From the NCBI GenBank assembly GCA_030144725.1, contig JASKMD010000002.1, forward strand, positions 1,633,611 to 1,697,610: 64,000 bases of DNA. The letters are read 5' to 3'. This DNA is from Haematococcus lacustris (lineage: Eukaryota; Chlorophyta; Chlorophyceae; Chlamydomonadales; Haematococcaceae). Positions 1 to 11,307 of this stretch are shown here, in pieces (position 1 is the stretch's first letter; every line of letters starts with the position of its first letter). The notes below the pieces were generated by a model. The model saw only the letters and a list, made by a program, of their open reading frames with translations. It was not told the origin of the DNA and did no database searches. The translations under genes and the position numbers were made by a program.

Positions 1-1462
1 CCTTGCACTGCTGCTCATACACTACAGCCTGCTGCTGCTGCTGCTCATGCTCTGTAACACATGCACTGCAGCCTGCTGCTGCTGCTCATGCACTGCAGCA
101 AACCTGCAGCCTGCTTCTACCTGCAGCCTGCACTGCCACACACTCACAGGCAGGGCAGGGCAGGGCAAGGCAGGGCAAGGCAGGGCAAGGCAGGGCAAGG
201 CAGGGAGGGGCAACGCAAGGCTGGGAGGGGGTGGGGCAGTGCTGGGAGGGGGTGGGGCAGGGCTGGACAGGGAGGGGAGGGGCAACGCAAGGCTGGGAGG
301 GGGTGGGGCAGTGCTGGGAGGGGGTGGGGCAGGGCTGGGCAGGGAGGGGAGGGGCAACGCAAGGCTGGGATGGGGTGGGGCAGGGCTGGGATGGGGTGGG
401 GCAGTGCTGGGAGGGGGTGGGGCAGGGTTAAGCAAGGAGGGAAGGGGCGACGCAAGGCTGGGAGGGGGTCGGGCAGGGCTGGGCTGCGGCGGCAAGGGGC
501 AATGTAAGGCTGGGCTGGGGTGGGGCAGGGCTGAAAAGGGGCGGGGCAGGGCTGGGCAGGGAGGAAAGGGGCAACGCAAGGCTGGGAGGGGGTGGGGCAG
601 GGCTGGGATGGGGTGGGGCAGGGCTGGGAGGGGGTGTGGCAGGGTTAAGCCGGGAGGGAAGGGGCGACGCAAGGCTGGGAGGGGGTCGGGCAGGGCTGGG
701 CTGCGGCGGCAAGGGGCAATGTAAGGCTGGGCTGGGGTGGGGCAGGGCTGGGCTGGGGTGGGGCAGGGCTGGGCTGGGGTGGGGCAGGGCTGGGCTGGGG
801 TGGGGCAGGGCTGGGCAGGGAGGGAAGGGGCAGGGCTGGGAGGGGGTGGGGCAGGGCTGGGAGGGGGTGGGGCAGGGCTGGGCTGCGGCAGCGAGGGGTG
901 GGGCTGGGCGGCGGGTGGCCAGTCTTGCCGTTCTCAGTCGTTAGGGTCCCCTTGAGCTGTTATTGTGGATGGCCTGCATGTATAGGCACACAACAACAGA
1001 GTCATGGCAAGGGTAATGCAAGGGGCGAATTGTTAGTGCTGCCCCTAATGTGCTGGTGGCTAGATATTACCCTAACCATCTCACCTGTAGCTCGCCTGGC
1101 CCGCGCCTAGCTCAGCTCCTCTCGTGTTTTCATGCTGTCCTTCAGCTGTGCGTTGTCCTCGCTTGCCTCGCGGGGTCATAACTCCTGCGTGTACGGGAGT
1201 GGGTCGGCTGGTGTTAAGGGACGGCTTGTGGTCGGCATCGCTGCGGCCGTACATCAACGATTGCAGTAACCGCCCCCAGGAACCACCTCTGGGCAGTCAA
1301 GGTTGCGCGTCAAAGCATGCGGAGAAGCCCAGCAAGCTGTAGTGTGGGTTGCTAGTCGCTCGTGCTTGTCGAGTAGCGCGGTTGGTCAGTTTAAAACTTC
1401 CCCCATCTACAGCCAACAAACTTCCCCCGTACAGGGGGAACTTTTACCGGGAGACTTGATTG
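1..1462 (-). mobile_element. KDZ-like DNA transposon, one terminus only (rest lies left of the window)
   Basis: The last ~215 bases (about 1245-1462) are a near copy of the terminus of the element at 2798-8727. They include the palindromic stretch CTTCCCCCGTACAGGGGGAA and the end CCGGGAGACTTGATTG. The piece is in the same orientation as the right end at 8727, so the body extends leftwards out of the window. It abuts the secreted-protein pseudogene at 1463. Its interior carries the same G-rich minisatellite as the complete element. No transposase is seen in this part. Confidence 0.6.
140..900. repeat. G-rich minisatellite
   Basis: Imperfect tandem units built from GGGCTGGGAGGGGGTGGGGCA and GGGCAACGCAAGGCT. 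They are preceded (1-140) by CTG/CTGCAGCCTG-rich low-complexity sequence. Long ORFs cross it on both strands but are compositional artefacts. The G runs on the plus strand could form quadruplexes. A related array sits at 6740-7080. Confidence 0.9.
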
Positions 1463-2496
1463 GGGGGCCATCGCTGCGCTGGTACTGCTAGCAGTGACGT
1501 GGCCCATCGCGCAAGGTACGCGGAACGTGCTGGCGCTGAATGCGACGGTCAGCTGTTGGTTCCGGGAGGCCCGTGAGTGCGCTTTGTGTTGCGCGGCCCG
1601 GCGACACAAGGCAGGGCGCATGATCTGCAGGTCGCCTGCAAGACCTTGAGGAGTTTGAATCGCCAGCAGCTGCTGATGCTCATCCCCAGTCCATCGCAAA
1701 CAAGGTGAGTCGTTCTTGTTCCAGACCATTGTCAGGGATGGTGCAGCATCCACGACCATGACTGACATCCATGTCTGCCTGCAGGGCCATCTTGCCTCTC
1801 GCCAGGCTGCTACAAAAGGGTCAACACACGCTGTCCCATCTAGCATCGACGACAGTGAGGGAGTGGCAGTCGAACAAGCTGGAGGCAAGAGCAAGGACGG
1901 GCGCACACTGCTGGGTGACTCCTACGCGCCTGCCCATGCGCCTGCCCACCCCAGCAAGGTAATGGGTGTGCACGCCTACCCTAAACGATCTGCTGGGGTG
2001 GAAGAAGGAAAGCCATGGGAGCAGCCCAGTATGCCTAGCCATGCGTGCTGTCCATGTCTGCTTGCAGGGCTCCAACCAGGCTTCTGCTAGTGCGTCTGCG
2101 CAAGCTTCCTCTTCCGGTGATGGCAAGAGCAAGGCCTCGGCTAAGGCAAAGGCTGATAGCAAGAGCAAGGGCGGGCGCCTGCTGCTGACTGACCTGTCTG
2201 GCTCAACAGCACCTGCCTACACGCCTGCCCACCCCAGCAAGGTAGTGGGTGTGCCCGCTTGCCCTACACATTCTGCTGGGCTGGAAAGCCATGGGAGTAG
2301 TCCAGTATGCCTGGCCATGCGTGCTGTCCATGTCTGCTTGCAGGGGTCCAATCAGGCTTCAGCTAGTGCGTCTGCGCATGCTTCCTCTTCCGGTGATGGC
2401 AAGAGCAAGGCCTCGGCTAAGGCAAAGGCTGATAGCAAGAGCAAGGGCGGGCGCCTCCTGCTGGCTGACAAGCCCGACTCACCAGCATCTGCCTAA
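1463..2496 (+). pseudogene. Small secreted Ala/Ser/Lys-rich protein, copy 1, start exon lost
   Basis: Copy of the five-exon gene at 34217-35273. Exons: remnant of exon 1 1463-1515, then 1631-1704, 1785-1958, 2068-2241 and 2344-2496. Exons 2-5 have exactly the same lengths as in copy 2, keep an open frame, and keep GT-AG sites. Exon 1 retains the hydrophobic signal-peptide core (AIAALVLLAVTWPIAQ), but the sequence carrying the ATG has been replaced by the transposon end at 1462, and no in-frame ATG follows nearby. It is therefore probably not translated as a secreted protein. The function of the family is unknown. Confidence 0.65.
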
Positions 2497-2959
2497 GCGC
2501 CCTTAGTTTCATAGCTCTATTGGCTATGTAGAGAACTGTAAGCTCAGCTGTATACACTGTTTTGCTGCATGCCAAAGCACAGCCTGGCCTGTGGAGCAGT
2601 GTGGAGCTCTGCTGTGTATATCTAGCTCTGTTCAGAATGCAGAAGCGCTGTAGGTCACCCCGGCCATTGGCCATGCCAATCCGCGACAGGCCTGCCGCTC
2701 GCACCACGCCCTAGTGGAGGGTAGCGAAGGCTATCGCGGTAACTCACGCGTGCTAAAACTCGCGTTTTGCACTGAAGCCTTGTCGCAGTACACCGCCCAA
2801 TCAAGTCTCCCGGTAAAAGTTCCCCCTGTACGGGGGAAGTTTGTTGGCTGTAGATGGGGGAAGTTTTAAATTGCCCAACCGCGCTACTCGACAAGCACGA
2901 GCGACTAGCCACCCACACAACGGCTTACTGGGCTCCTCCGCATGCTTTGACTCGCAACC

Positions 2960-5257
2960 TTGACTGCCCAGAGGTGGTTAGGGGTGGGCGGTTACTGCCC
3001 AGCAAACGCTGCCAGCCTGGACCGTTCTTATTTCGATAAGCTCAAGCGCGCAGCCCATAAGGGACTTGCCAGGGGAGCCGCACTAGCGAGCCGCAGCTTT
3101 AGCGGCGAGCCAACAGGACAGGCCACCCCCCCCCCAACGCCCAAAACTAGCGACGGACACAATGCAGTGCCAGACGAGCTACAGGAGGAACCGCAGCGGG
3201 AGCAGCACCTGCGTTCTGCAGCTTTTCTGCCTTGGCAGGAGCGCAGGGAGCGATCAGATGCCGCTGCCCGTTCCAAATCGGAGAAGCGCAAGCGGGAATA
3301 TGTGGAGCTCAAATGACAGCCCTGCGGTCAGGTATTCAAACAGCTGTCAGCGAGGATTGGCTGCACCATGCTTGTGCCTCTGGGGCAACTAGACTAGAAG
3401 ATCCCCCCTTGAAGCCACTTCAGGTGATGCAGGTGGAGTACATCAGCATGCAGGACCGCTTTAAGCTGATGCTCCTTTGCGCTTCACGCAATCAGTCGAT
3501 CAGTCCCAACCCTCTCTCATTCTTCTGCTGGCCTAGCAGCCAGACCCACGCTGAAACGTGCTATGATGTGATAGTTTTGCGCTCCTATGCCCAGATGCAA
3601 GGGTGTGGTGTCTCCATGGGAGGCCAGCCATCGCTAGTCACCGGCGCTGTAGACTGTGCCATGCACCACCCATGCGAATCATCAAGTGTGTTTGTGTGTG
3701 CTGTCATGTAGCCTTCCTGGAGGCCCTCAACGCCGCTCACCATCCTTTGGCCTTGTACCCACCTCAGCAGATCAGAACAGACAGCTTCAGCCAGGCATTC
3801 TTTGACTACCTGCGGGCCATTGACCGGCTCCTCTCCATGCCCAGCTTGTTGCAACAGCGCTCAGACCTACAGGCCCAACTCCCCAGAGGAGCATTCAGTA
3901 ACTGTCCCATCTGTGCGCTCGTCCCAGGTAATTGGTCGCATGCATCTGCTGCCATGCAGGAAAGCTGTGTGTGTCATCATTATTATCATCATCATCATCA
4001 TCATCATCATACGACAATGGGTGTGTATGTGTGTGCGTGTGTGTGTGTGCATGCTGCAGGTGTGCCACAAGATGGCTACGAGCATTGTGTTGCTGGCGAT
4101 GCTTGCAACAAGCCCAGCAGATATGCCGGTGTGGCCAAGGCCACCCGTGACCTAGAGCAGCACACAGATACATACCTGGATCGTACAGGGTTGGAGGGCG
4201 CAGTGCAACAGCTGCATGACAGTGGGCAACTCAGTCTGTCTGGAGCATTTGCAGCGGCCAGAGCTACAACAGAGGCAACAGGAGCTGGAGCAGACGCAGC
4301 GGTAGTATCAGCAAGATTGGCAGGCGTGGACAGTGAGACACATGACTGCTCAACCTTGCTGCCCTATTTTAGGCCTGAGACCAGCAACATAACAGCCAGC
4401 CAGCCTTGTGCAGTGCGTGGTGTGGTTGGTGTGCTGCCATGACGTGCCGCTACTAGCGTGGTACTGCAACATGCGCACAGCGGAGCAGTTTGTGTACTAC
4501 CTCCTGGCATGGCATGCTGCATGCGACATGTTGCATCTCTACATTGACTTAGCCTGCCAATTCCAGGTTGGTTGTTCGCCATGGAGAAGCACCATGGCAG
4601 TGCTGAGGGTGAGAGCCCTCTCTTGCACGAGGCCTGGTGCTCCTGGTCGAAGGTCAAGTCTCAAGGTGTGTGTGGCATGGCAAGGGTGCAGAGTGTTCAG
4701 GGTGAGGTGTGGCACAGTTGGTTGAGCGCGGTGTGTTGTAGGTACTGTACCCAGGTGGAGCAGCTCACCACAGTGTGCATGAGCTGGGGTTGCAACGCGA
4801 CTGTATAGGCCAGAGCGGCAAGGACACGCGCGCAGCAAGCAACGCCATCAAGGCAAAGCTTAGGACAGCTCGTCAGCTTCTCAAAGAGGCAGCACTCTAC
4901 CAAGCGCTAGGCACTCTACCAGCAGCTGTCAGCATGGTGAGGGGTGAGCCAGCTCCATGGGCTGAGGCCTCCACACCAACCCCCTACGGCAAGCTGCTGC
5001 ACTATGGGCGGCAGCTGCACCATTTGCGAAGCGATAGGGATAGATGCGTTGAGCAGCAAGCTATGCTGCGTATCGAGCATAGCCGGGTGCTGGTCTGGCT
5101 GCAACACATGATTGTTGTGTGCAAGGGGGCATGCAGTGAGCCTGAGGCGCATGGCGAGGCTGAGTCAGGGCAGCTGCAGCAGTCATGGCACATAGGGCGG
5201 TTGTTCTATATCAAACAACACATGCAGCAGTACCAAGACATGCTAATCAAAGGCTGA
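2960..5257 (+). pseudogene. KDZ-like (Kyakuja/Dileera/Zisupton-type) transposase, degenerate
   Basis: Exon-like segments in several frames match the general plan of KDZ transposases. There is an N-terminal charged region (3050-3310). A conserved core around 3440-3600 contains YISMQDRFKL and FFCWPSSQTH. A Cys-pair segment SNCPICALVPG ends at a GT donor (3927). CSTLLPYFRPETSN follows near 4350, and an AEQFVYYLLAWHAACD...IDLACQFQ segment lies at about 4480-4565. The C-terminal helical exon (4775-5257) ends in TGA. Breaks: a 31-base deletion near 3310 shifts the frame relative to the copy at 7776-8387; a 9-base deletion near 3470 removes the CYEC cysteines; stops lie between segments. Family assignment rests on motif layout and the 7- to 8-bp target duplication and is tentative. 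Confidence 0.5.
3976..4060. repeat. (ATC)n and (TG)n microsatellites in a transposase intron
   Basis: A run of CATCATTATTATCATCATC type triplets is followed by TGTGTGCGTGTG dinucleotides. It lies between the GT donor at 3927 and the AG before 4060, so it is intronic. Poly-His or poly-Asp ORFs across it are not real. Confidence 0.85.
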
Positions 5258-6360
5258 GGGCATGCACATGAGCTAGGAGGGCAGGGGCACTTGCAACACC
5301 CCTGTTATTCTCTTGTACCACTTGTAACACCCTTGTACCACTTGTAACACCCTTGTAATCCCTTGTAACATGGCGGTCTTGTAATGCTATCCAACCAACC
5401 GCTTATGTGATCCCTAACCGTTGAGAGCTGACCTAACTAGACTTCATTCCAGAGTCACCCGGTCCCAACCTCTACATACCATGCTCCTAATTGCACTAGA
5501 AGCTCTTTTTAATTACAATAGACAAGGATAGACAAGGCTATCCAAGCCAAATGAGAATGGCCGCGCTCAAGTTTAAAACCTGTAGCCTAAACACTGTTAG
5601 CACCGCCTTGCCTCCTAGGCTGGATCCCTAGCTAGCCCAGCCCATCCTAACCTATCACTGCCAGGCTAGCCCATCCCTAGCCAGCCAGCCAGCCCATCCC
5701 ATCCCTAGCCAGCCCATCCCATCCCATACCTAGCCAGCCTATCCCAGCCCATCCCAACCCAGCCTATCCCTAGCTAGCCCATCCCATCCCATCCTAACCT
5801 ATCACTTCCAGGCCTGCACTTGCTAAGCATGACCGTGATGCATACATGCATAGGGGGTATGTAGCAGGTGGCTACCACGTTTGCAGCATTAGCGCATCAC
5901 CGCGTGGTGGTGTTGTCCAGACAAGGGGCATGTGGCGCACCATACCCTAGCATGTGGCTGGATCTGGTGAGCCTCCACTGTAGGTACCATCCGTAGTCAG
6001 GCTAGCTGTGACACATTGGGTGTGGATCACTGCCAGGCCTGCACTTGCTAAGCATGACCGCGATGCATACATGCAAGGGGGGGTATGTAGCAGGTGGCTA
6101 CCACGTTTGCAGCATTGGCGCATCACCGCGTGGTGGTGTTGCCCATACAACGGGTGTAGGTATCATTTGAGAAGAGGATACACGGCTAATGACCTCCACC
6201 GTTTTCTTCCTTACATCTTACAATTTACATCTTACAAATCACGTTGTTTGGCATGGAACTGAACGGAAGCTCAGGACAGCCTTTTGAAAGCTTTTGTACC
6301 ATGCAACATTCTTCTCAGATGGGCTCAAAGTTGCTGCTGATTTCTAATACACGACTGCAC
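5258..6360. repeat. Gene-free spacer of the nested transposon with direct repeats
   Basis: 5290-5390 holds short repeats of CTTGTAACACCC. 5630-5810 holds tandem CCCATCCCTAGCCAG units. 5805-5912 is repeated almost perfectly at 6030-6141 (about 110 bp, same orientation). Each copy ends in a small palindrome, CATCACCGCGTGGTGGTG. No coding region is recognised. Confidence 0.7.
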
Positions 6361-7090
6361 TGCCACACACCTACAGCCTGATGCTGCTGTCCATGCACTG
6401 CTCATGCACTACAGCCTGCTGCTCTTACTGCTGCTCATGCACTGAAACACACCTACAACCTGTTGTTGCTGCTGCTGCTCATGCACTGCTGCTCACGCAC
6501 TACAGCCTGCTGCTGCTGCGCATGCACTGCAGCAAATGCACTGCAGCCTGCTGCTGCTGCTCATGCACTGAAGCACACCCGCAGCCTGCTGCTACCTGCA
6601 CTGCCACACACCTAAAGCTTGCTGCTGCTGCTGCCCATGCACTGCTGCTCATGCACTAAAACACATGCACTACAGCCTGCTGTTGCTGCTCATGCACTGC
6701 AGCACACCTGCAGCCTGCTGCTACCTGCAGCATGCACTGTCACACACCTACAGGCAGGGCAGGTCAGGTCAGGGCAGGGCAAGTCAGGTCAGGTCAGGGG
6801 CAACGCAAGGCTGGGAGGGGGTGGGGCAGGGCTGGGAGGGGGTGGGGCAGGGTTGGGCAGGGAGGGGAGGGGCAATGCAAGGCAGGGATGGGGTGGGGCG
6901 GGGCTGGGAGGTGGTGGGGCAGGGATGGGCAGGGAGGGGAGGGGCAACGCAAGGCAAGAAGGGGGTGGGACAGGGTTGGGCAGGGAGGGGAGGGGCAATG
7001 CAAGGCAGGGATGGCGTGGGGCAGGGCTGGAAGGGGTGGGGGCAGGGCTGGGAGGGGGTGGGGCAGGGCTGGGATGGGGTGGCATGACAA
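6360..7090. repeat. CTG-rich and G-rich minisatellite inside the nested transposon
   Basis: 6360-6740 is CTGCTGCTG/CATGCACTGCAGC-rich. 6740-7085 is a GGGCTGGGAGGGGGTGGGGCA array like that at 140-900, in the same order. The shared arrangement shows the two KDZ-like elements are relatives. 7090-7775 follows with GGCATGACAACAACACCAAA repeats and ~90-bp degenerate repeats but no gene. Confidence 0.85.
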
Positions 7091-7775
7091 CAACACCAAA
7101 GGCATGACAACAACACCAAAATGCAGATGGGTGGGTGGGCGGGTGACTGGGTGCACCTTGCTGTGTAGCGGCACTACAGCTGCCTCCCCAGCCAGCTGCG
7201 GCACAGAGCTTGGCCCCCCCGGCGCTGATCGCACTAGGGGTGGCCCCCTCGCCAGCGGCAAGCCTGCGGCTGCCCTCCCCACCAGCTGCGACACAGAGGT
7301 TTAATCCGTGTCCAGCAGTTGCATTGGGGTGGGCCCCCCGTTAGCGGTTGGTCTGTAGCTGCCCACCCCACCACCTGCAGCACAGGGGTCGCCAGCAGCG
7401 TGTGTGCGACTGTCCTCAGCGCCAAGAGCTGCAGCAACGGTAGCAAAACCATTGCTACATTACTGCCTGCTTGCTTGCATGCTACTCTGGCTAGGCCTGA
7501 GCGGACTTCCAAGCTGCACACTGACTTGCTCTAGCATCTGAGATAGCTCACCAATCCTTTTGGCAGATGATTGCTGAGCTGGGCTGGGGCGTGGGCTGCG
7601 CAGAGAGGTGCACAGGCGGGAGGTAACTGTATGCACACAAGCATCAAATCACATCACAAATCAGATTCAAGATCATGCAATCCAGCAGTCATGCAAGCCA
7701 AGAATTAGACACAGCGGTTGCGACAAGTAATCCTGTATCATCAACGACAACAACATTAGCGCAACAACACTAGCA

Positions 7776-8387
7776 CTATTGCATAGCATACCTTGGCAAG
7801 GGGATGGGATGCCCCCCAGCTCCACTCCCTTGCATCCGGGCATAGGAGCGCAAAACTCTCACGTCAAACCTCGTTTGAGCGTGGGTCTGGCTGCTAGGCC
7901 AGCAGAAGAATGAGAGGGGGTTGGGACTAATCGACTGATTGCATGAAGCGCACTCATAGCATGGGAGCGTCAGCTTAAAGCGGTCCTGCATGCTGATGTA
8001 CTCCACCTGCATCACCTGAAGTGGCTTCAGGGGGGAATCCTCTAGTCTAGTTGCCCCAGAGACACAAGCATGGTGCTGCCAATCCTCGCTGATAGCTGTT
8101 TGAAAAACTGACTGCAGGGCTGTCATCTGAGCTGCCAAGCGCTCCTGATGCTGTGGCGCAGACTCCACATACTCCCGCTTGCGCTGCTCCGAATTGGAAC
8201 GGGCAGCGGCATCTGATCGCTCCCTGCGCTCCTGCCAAGGCAGAAAAGCTGCAGAACACAGGTGCTGCTCCAGCTGCGGTTCCTCCTGCAGCTCGTCTGG
8301 CACTGCATTGTGTCCGTCGCTAGTTTTGGGCGTTGGGGGGGGGGTGGCCTGTCCTCTTGGCTCGCCGCTTATGCTGCGGCTCGCCAT
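7776..8387 (-). pseudogene. KDZ-like transposase, N-terminal fragment (inverted terminal copy)
   Basis: Open for about 200 codons and collinear with the 5' part of the transposase at 2960-3610 on the other strand. It is better preserved: it keeps the segment with ESAPQHQERLAAQ and the cysteine group LPCYECASCNQS, both deleted in the other copy. Homology stops near codon 190, and the frame ends just beyond a possible GT donor. The rest of the transposase is absent on this side. It therefore looks like a 5' part duplicated as part of the long inverted terminus, not a full gene. Confidence 0.55.
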
Positions 8388-9063
8388 TGCGGCTTGCCTT
8401 GTCTACATCCCCTGTGACCGCTCCCCTGGCAAGTCCCTTTTAGGCTGCGCGGTTGAGCTTATCGAAATAAGAACGGTCCATCAAGCGGGTGTTGGGCTGC
8501 GTTTGCTGGGCCGTTCACCAACGATTACAGTAACCGCCCGCCCATAACCACCTCTGGGCCGTCCAGGTTGCGCGTCACAGCTTGCAATGGAGCCCAGCAA
8601 GCCGTAGTATGGGTTGCTAGTCGCTCGTGCTTGTCGAGTAGCGCGGTTGGGCAATTTAAAACTTCCCCCATCTACAGCCAACAAACTTCCCCCGTACAGG
8701 GGGAACTTTTACCGGGAGACTTGATTGCACCGCCCGCCACCAGGTCGAAACTTGAGATAGCGCAAACAAGCAGCGACCCACCTACAAGAGCAGGGTGGCG
8801 AGGCGCTCCGTGGCGTCCGTAGCAAAGTTCGCACCATGGAGGGAGCCTCGCAGTACTGCGGAGTAGGCCATCGCAGTGCGCCATGCTACCGAGCCATGTC
8901 ATTACACCACGAGACTGAGTCACGCCACGCTTAGCTGAAGTTGTGCAACTTGGGTGCATGGCTCTGTTAATATTTTTGCTATTGGCTCAATCGGCTTTAT
9001 CGGCTCAGTTCGTGCTATTCTGGCTCAGTTGGTGCTGCTGGTTTCAATTGAAAGTGCTTGGCC

Positions 9064-10194
9064 TTACATTTCATCTGCCTCGTCAACCCCCACTTCAGCC
9101 AACTGATCCTCCTCCATCTCTTGCTCCCACCTCAGATGTTCTAGGATGTCAGCCCTAAGCAATGGCTTCTTCTGCGTCAACCTCTTGCCCTTCCAGCCCA
9201 AGCACTCCCGTGCATACTCCTTCAACAGATGCACATTCAAGGTCATGTGGGCGCTTGCAATGTGTGGTGCCCGTGCATGCAGAAGCCTCAAGCACTCAGC
9301 ATCTTCCTTCTTGTCACTTGCCAGTGTCACACGTCCAAACATGGGGATGCTGCTCAGGGTAGATGCTCCTGCCGTTCTGCATTTGCTCAAGGGCATGAGC
9401 CAGCTGGTGCTGGGTGCCCTGCAGTTGCTTAAGGTCCACAGCCAGCTGGTGCTGGGCACCCTGCAGCTGCTGCTGGTCCAGAGCCACCTGGCGTTGGGCA
9501 TCCTGCAGCAGCTGCTGGTCAACAGCCAGCTGGTGCTGGGCAACCTGCAGCTCCTGCTGGTCCAGAGCCACCTGGCGTTGGGCATCCTGCAGCTGCTGCT
9601 GGTCAACAGCAAGCTGGTGCTGGGCAACCTGCAGCTCCTGCTGGTCCAGAGCCACCTGGCGTTGGGCATCCTGCAGCTGCTGCTGGTCCTGAGCCAGCTG
9701 GTGCTGGGCACCCTGCAGCTGCTGCTGGTCCATGCTCAGCTGCTGCTGGGCGCCCCGGCCAAGGCAGGTGCGTGGGCGCTTATGGCCCCATGTGATGGCA
9801 CCCCTGCTTGACTGTTGTGGTGTTGCAAGGGCTGTGTCAAGGGCTGGCAGCTCGGTAGGGCTCTGCAGGGTGAAGGGTGGAGGAGGAGGATGTTAAGGTA
9901 TGGGTTCCCGCCACAATGGTGGATACCGCCACAATGGAGGTGTCCGCCTCTGCCATTGCCACTACTTACCAGCTTGGCACGTATCGCTTTATGGCGTTCC
10001 AGGAGGGCGCGGCGTCGGGGTCCAGGATGGCCCATCGCAATTTTCTGCTTAAAATTCGCGCACAGTGCGAAAACCCCAGCGATGAGGGCGCCCAACAGTA
10101 GCACAGGGTCCACCCCGTCGGGGATGAACCCAGAACGCCGCCAATCGGCCCCTGTGATGAGATCGCTCCATGCCACATTCACCCTCGGCCACAT
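9064..10194 (-). pseudogene. Gln-rich coiled-coil protein gene of the outer transposon, frameshifted
   Basis: Two exons: 10194-9970 (ATG at 10194; the upstream in-frame TTG is not used here) and 9862-9064, joined by a GTAAGT...CTGCAG intron in phase 0. Exon 1 encodes a hydrophobic stretch VLLLGALIAGVFALC, a possible membrane segment, then a basic helix. Exon 2 encodes tandem 28-residue heptad-like repeats of the type QQLQDAQRQVALDQQ, a predicted coiled coil. It then changes frame between about 9400 and 9314 before a conserved-looking acidic/basic tail ending DEADEM and TAA. No GT donor lies in the overlap, so a one-base frameshift is more likely than an intron. No transposase motif is recognised. 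It is the only gene in the 2-kb outer element. Confidence 0.45.
9400..9735 (-). repeat. 84-bp tandem repeat encoding the coiled coil
   Basis: Units of about 84 bp (28 codons), each with CAGCTGCTGCTGGTC-type segments on the plus strand, repeated about three to four times with little divergence. This implies recent expansion. Confidence 0.75.
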
Positions 10195-10750
10195 GTTGTC
10201 ATAGATTGTACCACACAAGGTGATAGAGCTTGCCTGGGCTACATCCCGGAATATAGACTCGCTTAGCTATCAGACAATGGTTGAAGCACGCGGATAGGAC
10301 CACTGACCGAAAAGTTTAAGGACTTGAACGAAGCCCCAAAACTATGGGGTCTAGGCTTCAGCAGAGCGCACGGTAGTGAAACAAAGTCCACGCACGGTGC
10401 TGCTGACACCTCATTGAGATGCTCTGCTTGCTCGGAGGCAGGGTTAGCCAGGTCTTGGGCCAGGTGTCAGGAAGGGCCCGGGCCATGAGGGGTCCCGACC
10501 CAACCCAGGGAATCTTGCGCTTCGACCTGCGACCCACGTACGGTGGCACCCCGTTGAGCCCCAGGCTGCAGCGAGCGACCATGTTCACAGTCCGCGGGAA
10601 TGGCGGGCGGTGTACTGGGACAAGGCTTCAGTGCAAAACGCGAGATTTGGCGCGCGTGAGTTACCGCGATAGCCTTCGCTACCCTCCACTAGGGCGTGGT
10701 GCGAGCGGCAGGCCTGTCGCGGATTGGCATGGCCAATGGCCGGGGTGACC

Positions 10751-11307
10751 TGTATGTTTTGGTTCGGATTGTACAGGGCTTGGTATGTATTTGTTTCCTT
10801 GCAGTTGTCTGTTGGTTTTGCTGTATTATTGATCGTGTTGTAAGCCTTTGCCGCTGAGGTTGCAGACAAAACAAGGTTGCTGACGCGGACACAGGATGAT
10901 GCCAGCCATGCAGACTCCATGCACCTTGCTTTCCAGTATCCTTTGCCAGCCTCAGCTAAGTATAGAGCTGGGCTTCATCTAGTTCGCCAAACAAGACGAC
11001 CAGCTGCTTCCTAGACACCTCAGCCATCTCCTTTTCACATAGGTGGTCACATAGGGTGGCCGACATGGTGGCACAGTCAATTACCCTTCCACTGTCTGCC
11101 ATCACACCATCTTCCAATACACAGACCACCCACCCTTACCTTCTTGAAGAGCTGCTGTAGCTCCGTACAGCCTCAGCCGCTGGGTCTGCTAGGTACAGTA
11201 CAAGTCTCCATATCTGTACCTACCACTTATTGTACACATCAATACTAGAGGCTGCAGCATGTGTATATGCAGACATTGCCAGAGCCAGTTCAAAGACACC
11301 ATGGGTT
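10751..11307. other. Non-coding block shared by the three H2B modules
   Basis: No gene seen. The stretch is related to 33548-34100 (inverted) and 42360-42834 (same orientation). In all three places it lies between the histone palindrome of H2B and the secreted-protein gene. Shared landmarks are a GTGTTGTAAGC stretch and the GACATTGCCAGAGCCAGTTC block before the palindrome. Confidence 0.6.

Larger units (their letters stand above)
2798..8727. mobile_element. Nested KDZ-like DNA transposon with long inverted termini
   Basis: It begins CAATCAAGTCTCCCGG and ends with the exact inverse, CCGGGAGACTTGATTG. It is flanked by CACCGCC at 2791-2797 and 8728-8734. The outer terminus reads straight through this site in its undamaged inverse copy (CACCGCCCGCCA), so this is a clean insertion with a 7- to 8-bp target duplication. 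The outer ~850 bp at each end are inverted copies of each other and include the 5' part of the transposase gene. The interior holds transposase remnants (2960-5257), tandem repeats and a G-rich minisatellite. Confidence 0.7.
2653..10750. mobile_element. Outer DNA transposon with ~145-bp inverted termini, interrupted by a nested element
   Basis: The left end GGTCACCCCGGCCATTGGCC (2653 on) is repeated in inverse at 10610-10750 with only a few mismatches over ~145 bp. Flanks are TGTA at 2649-2652 and TGTA at 10751-10754, a likely 4-bp target duplication. Comparison with the module at 33.5-34.2 kb shows the element split the 3' region shared by the secreted-protein gene and H2B copy 1. Removing the nested element at 2798-8727 leaves ~2.2 kb with one gene (9064-10194). 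The superfamily is not recognised. Confidence 0.7.

Noticed and set aside
22..900. Several long Gly/Arg- or Pro-rich ORFs on both strands
   Set aside because: They are readings of the G-rich minisatellite in different frames; composition alone keeps them open.
3960..4020. Poly-His or poly-Asp protein
   Set aside because: ATC triplet microsatellite inside an intron-like segment.
9736..10218. Long single-exon reading of the outer-element gene
   Set aside because: It reads through a clear GTAAGT donor at 9969 and ends out of frame with the coiled-coil part; the two-exon model is better.
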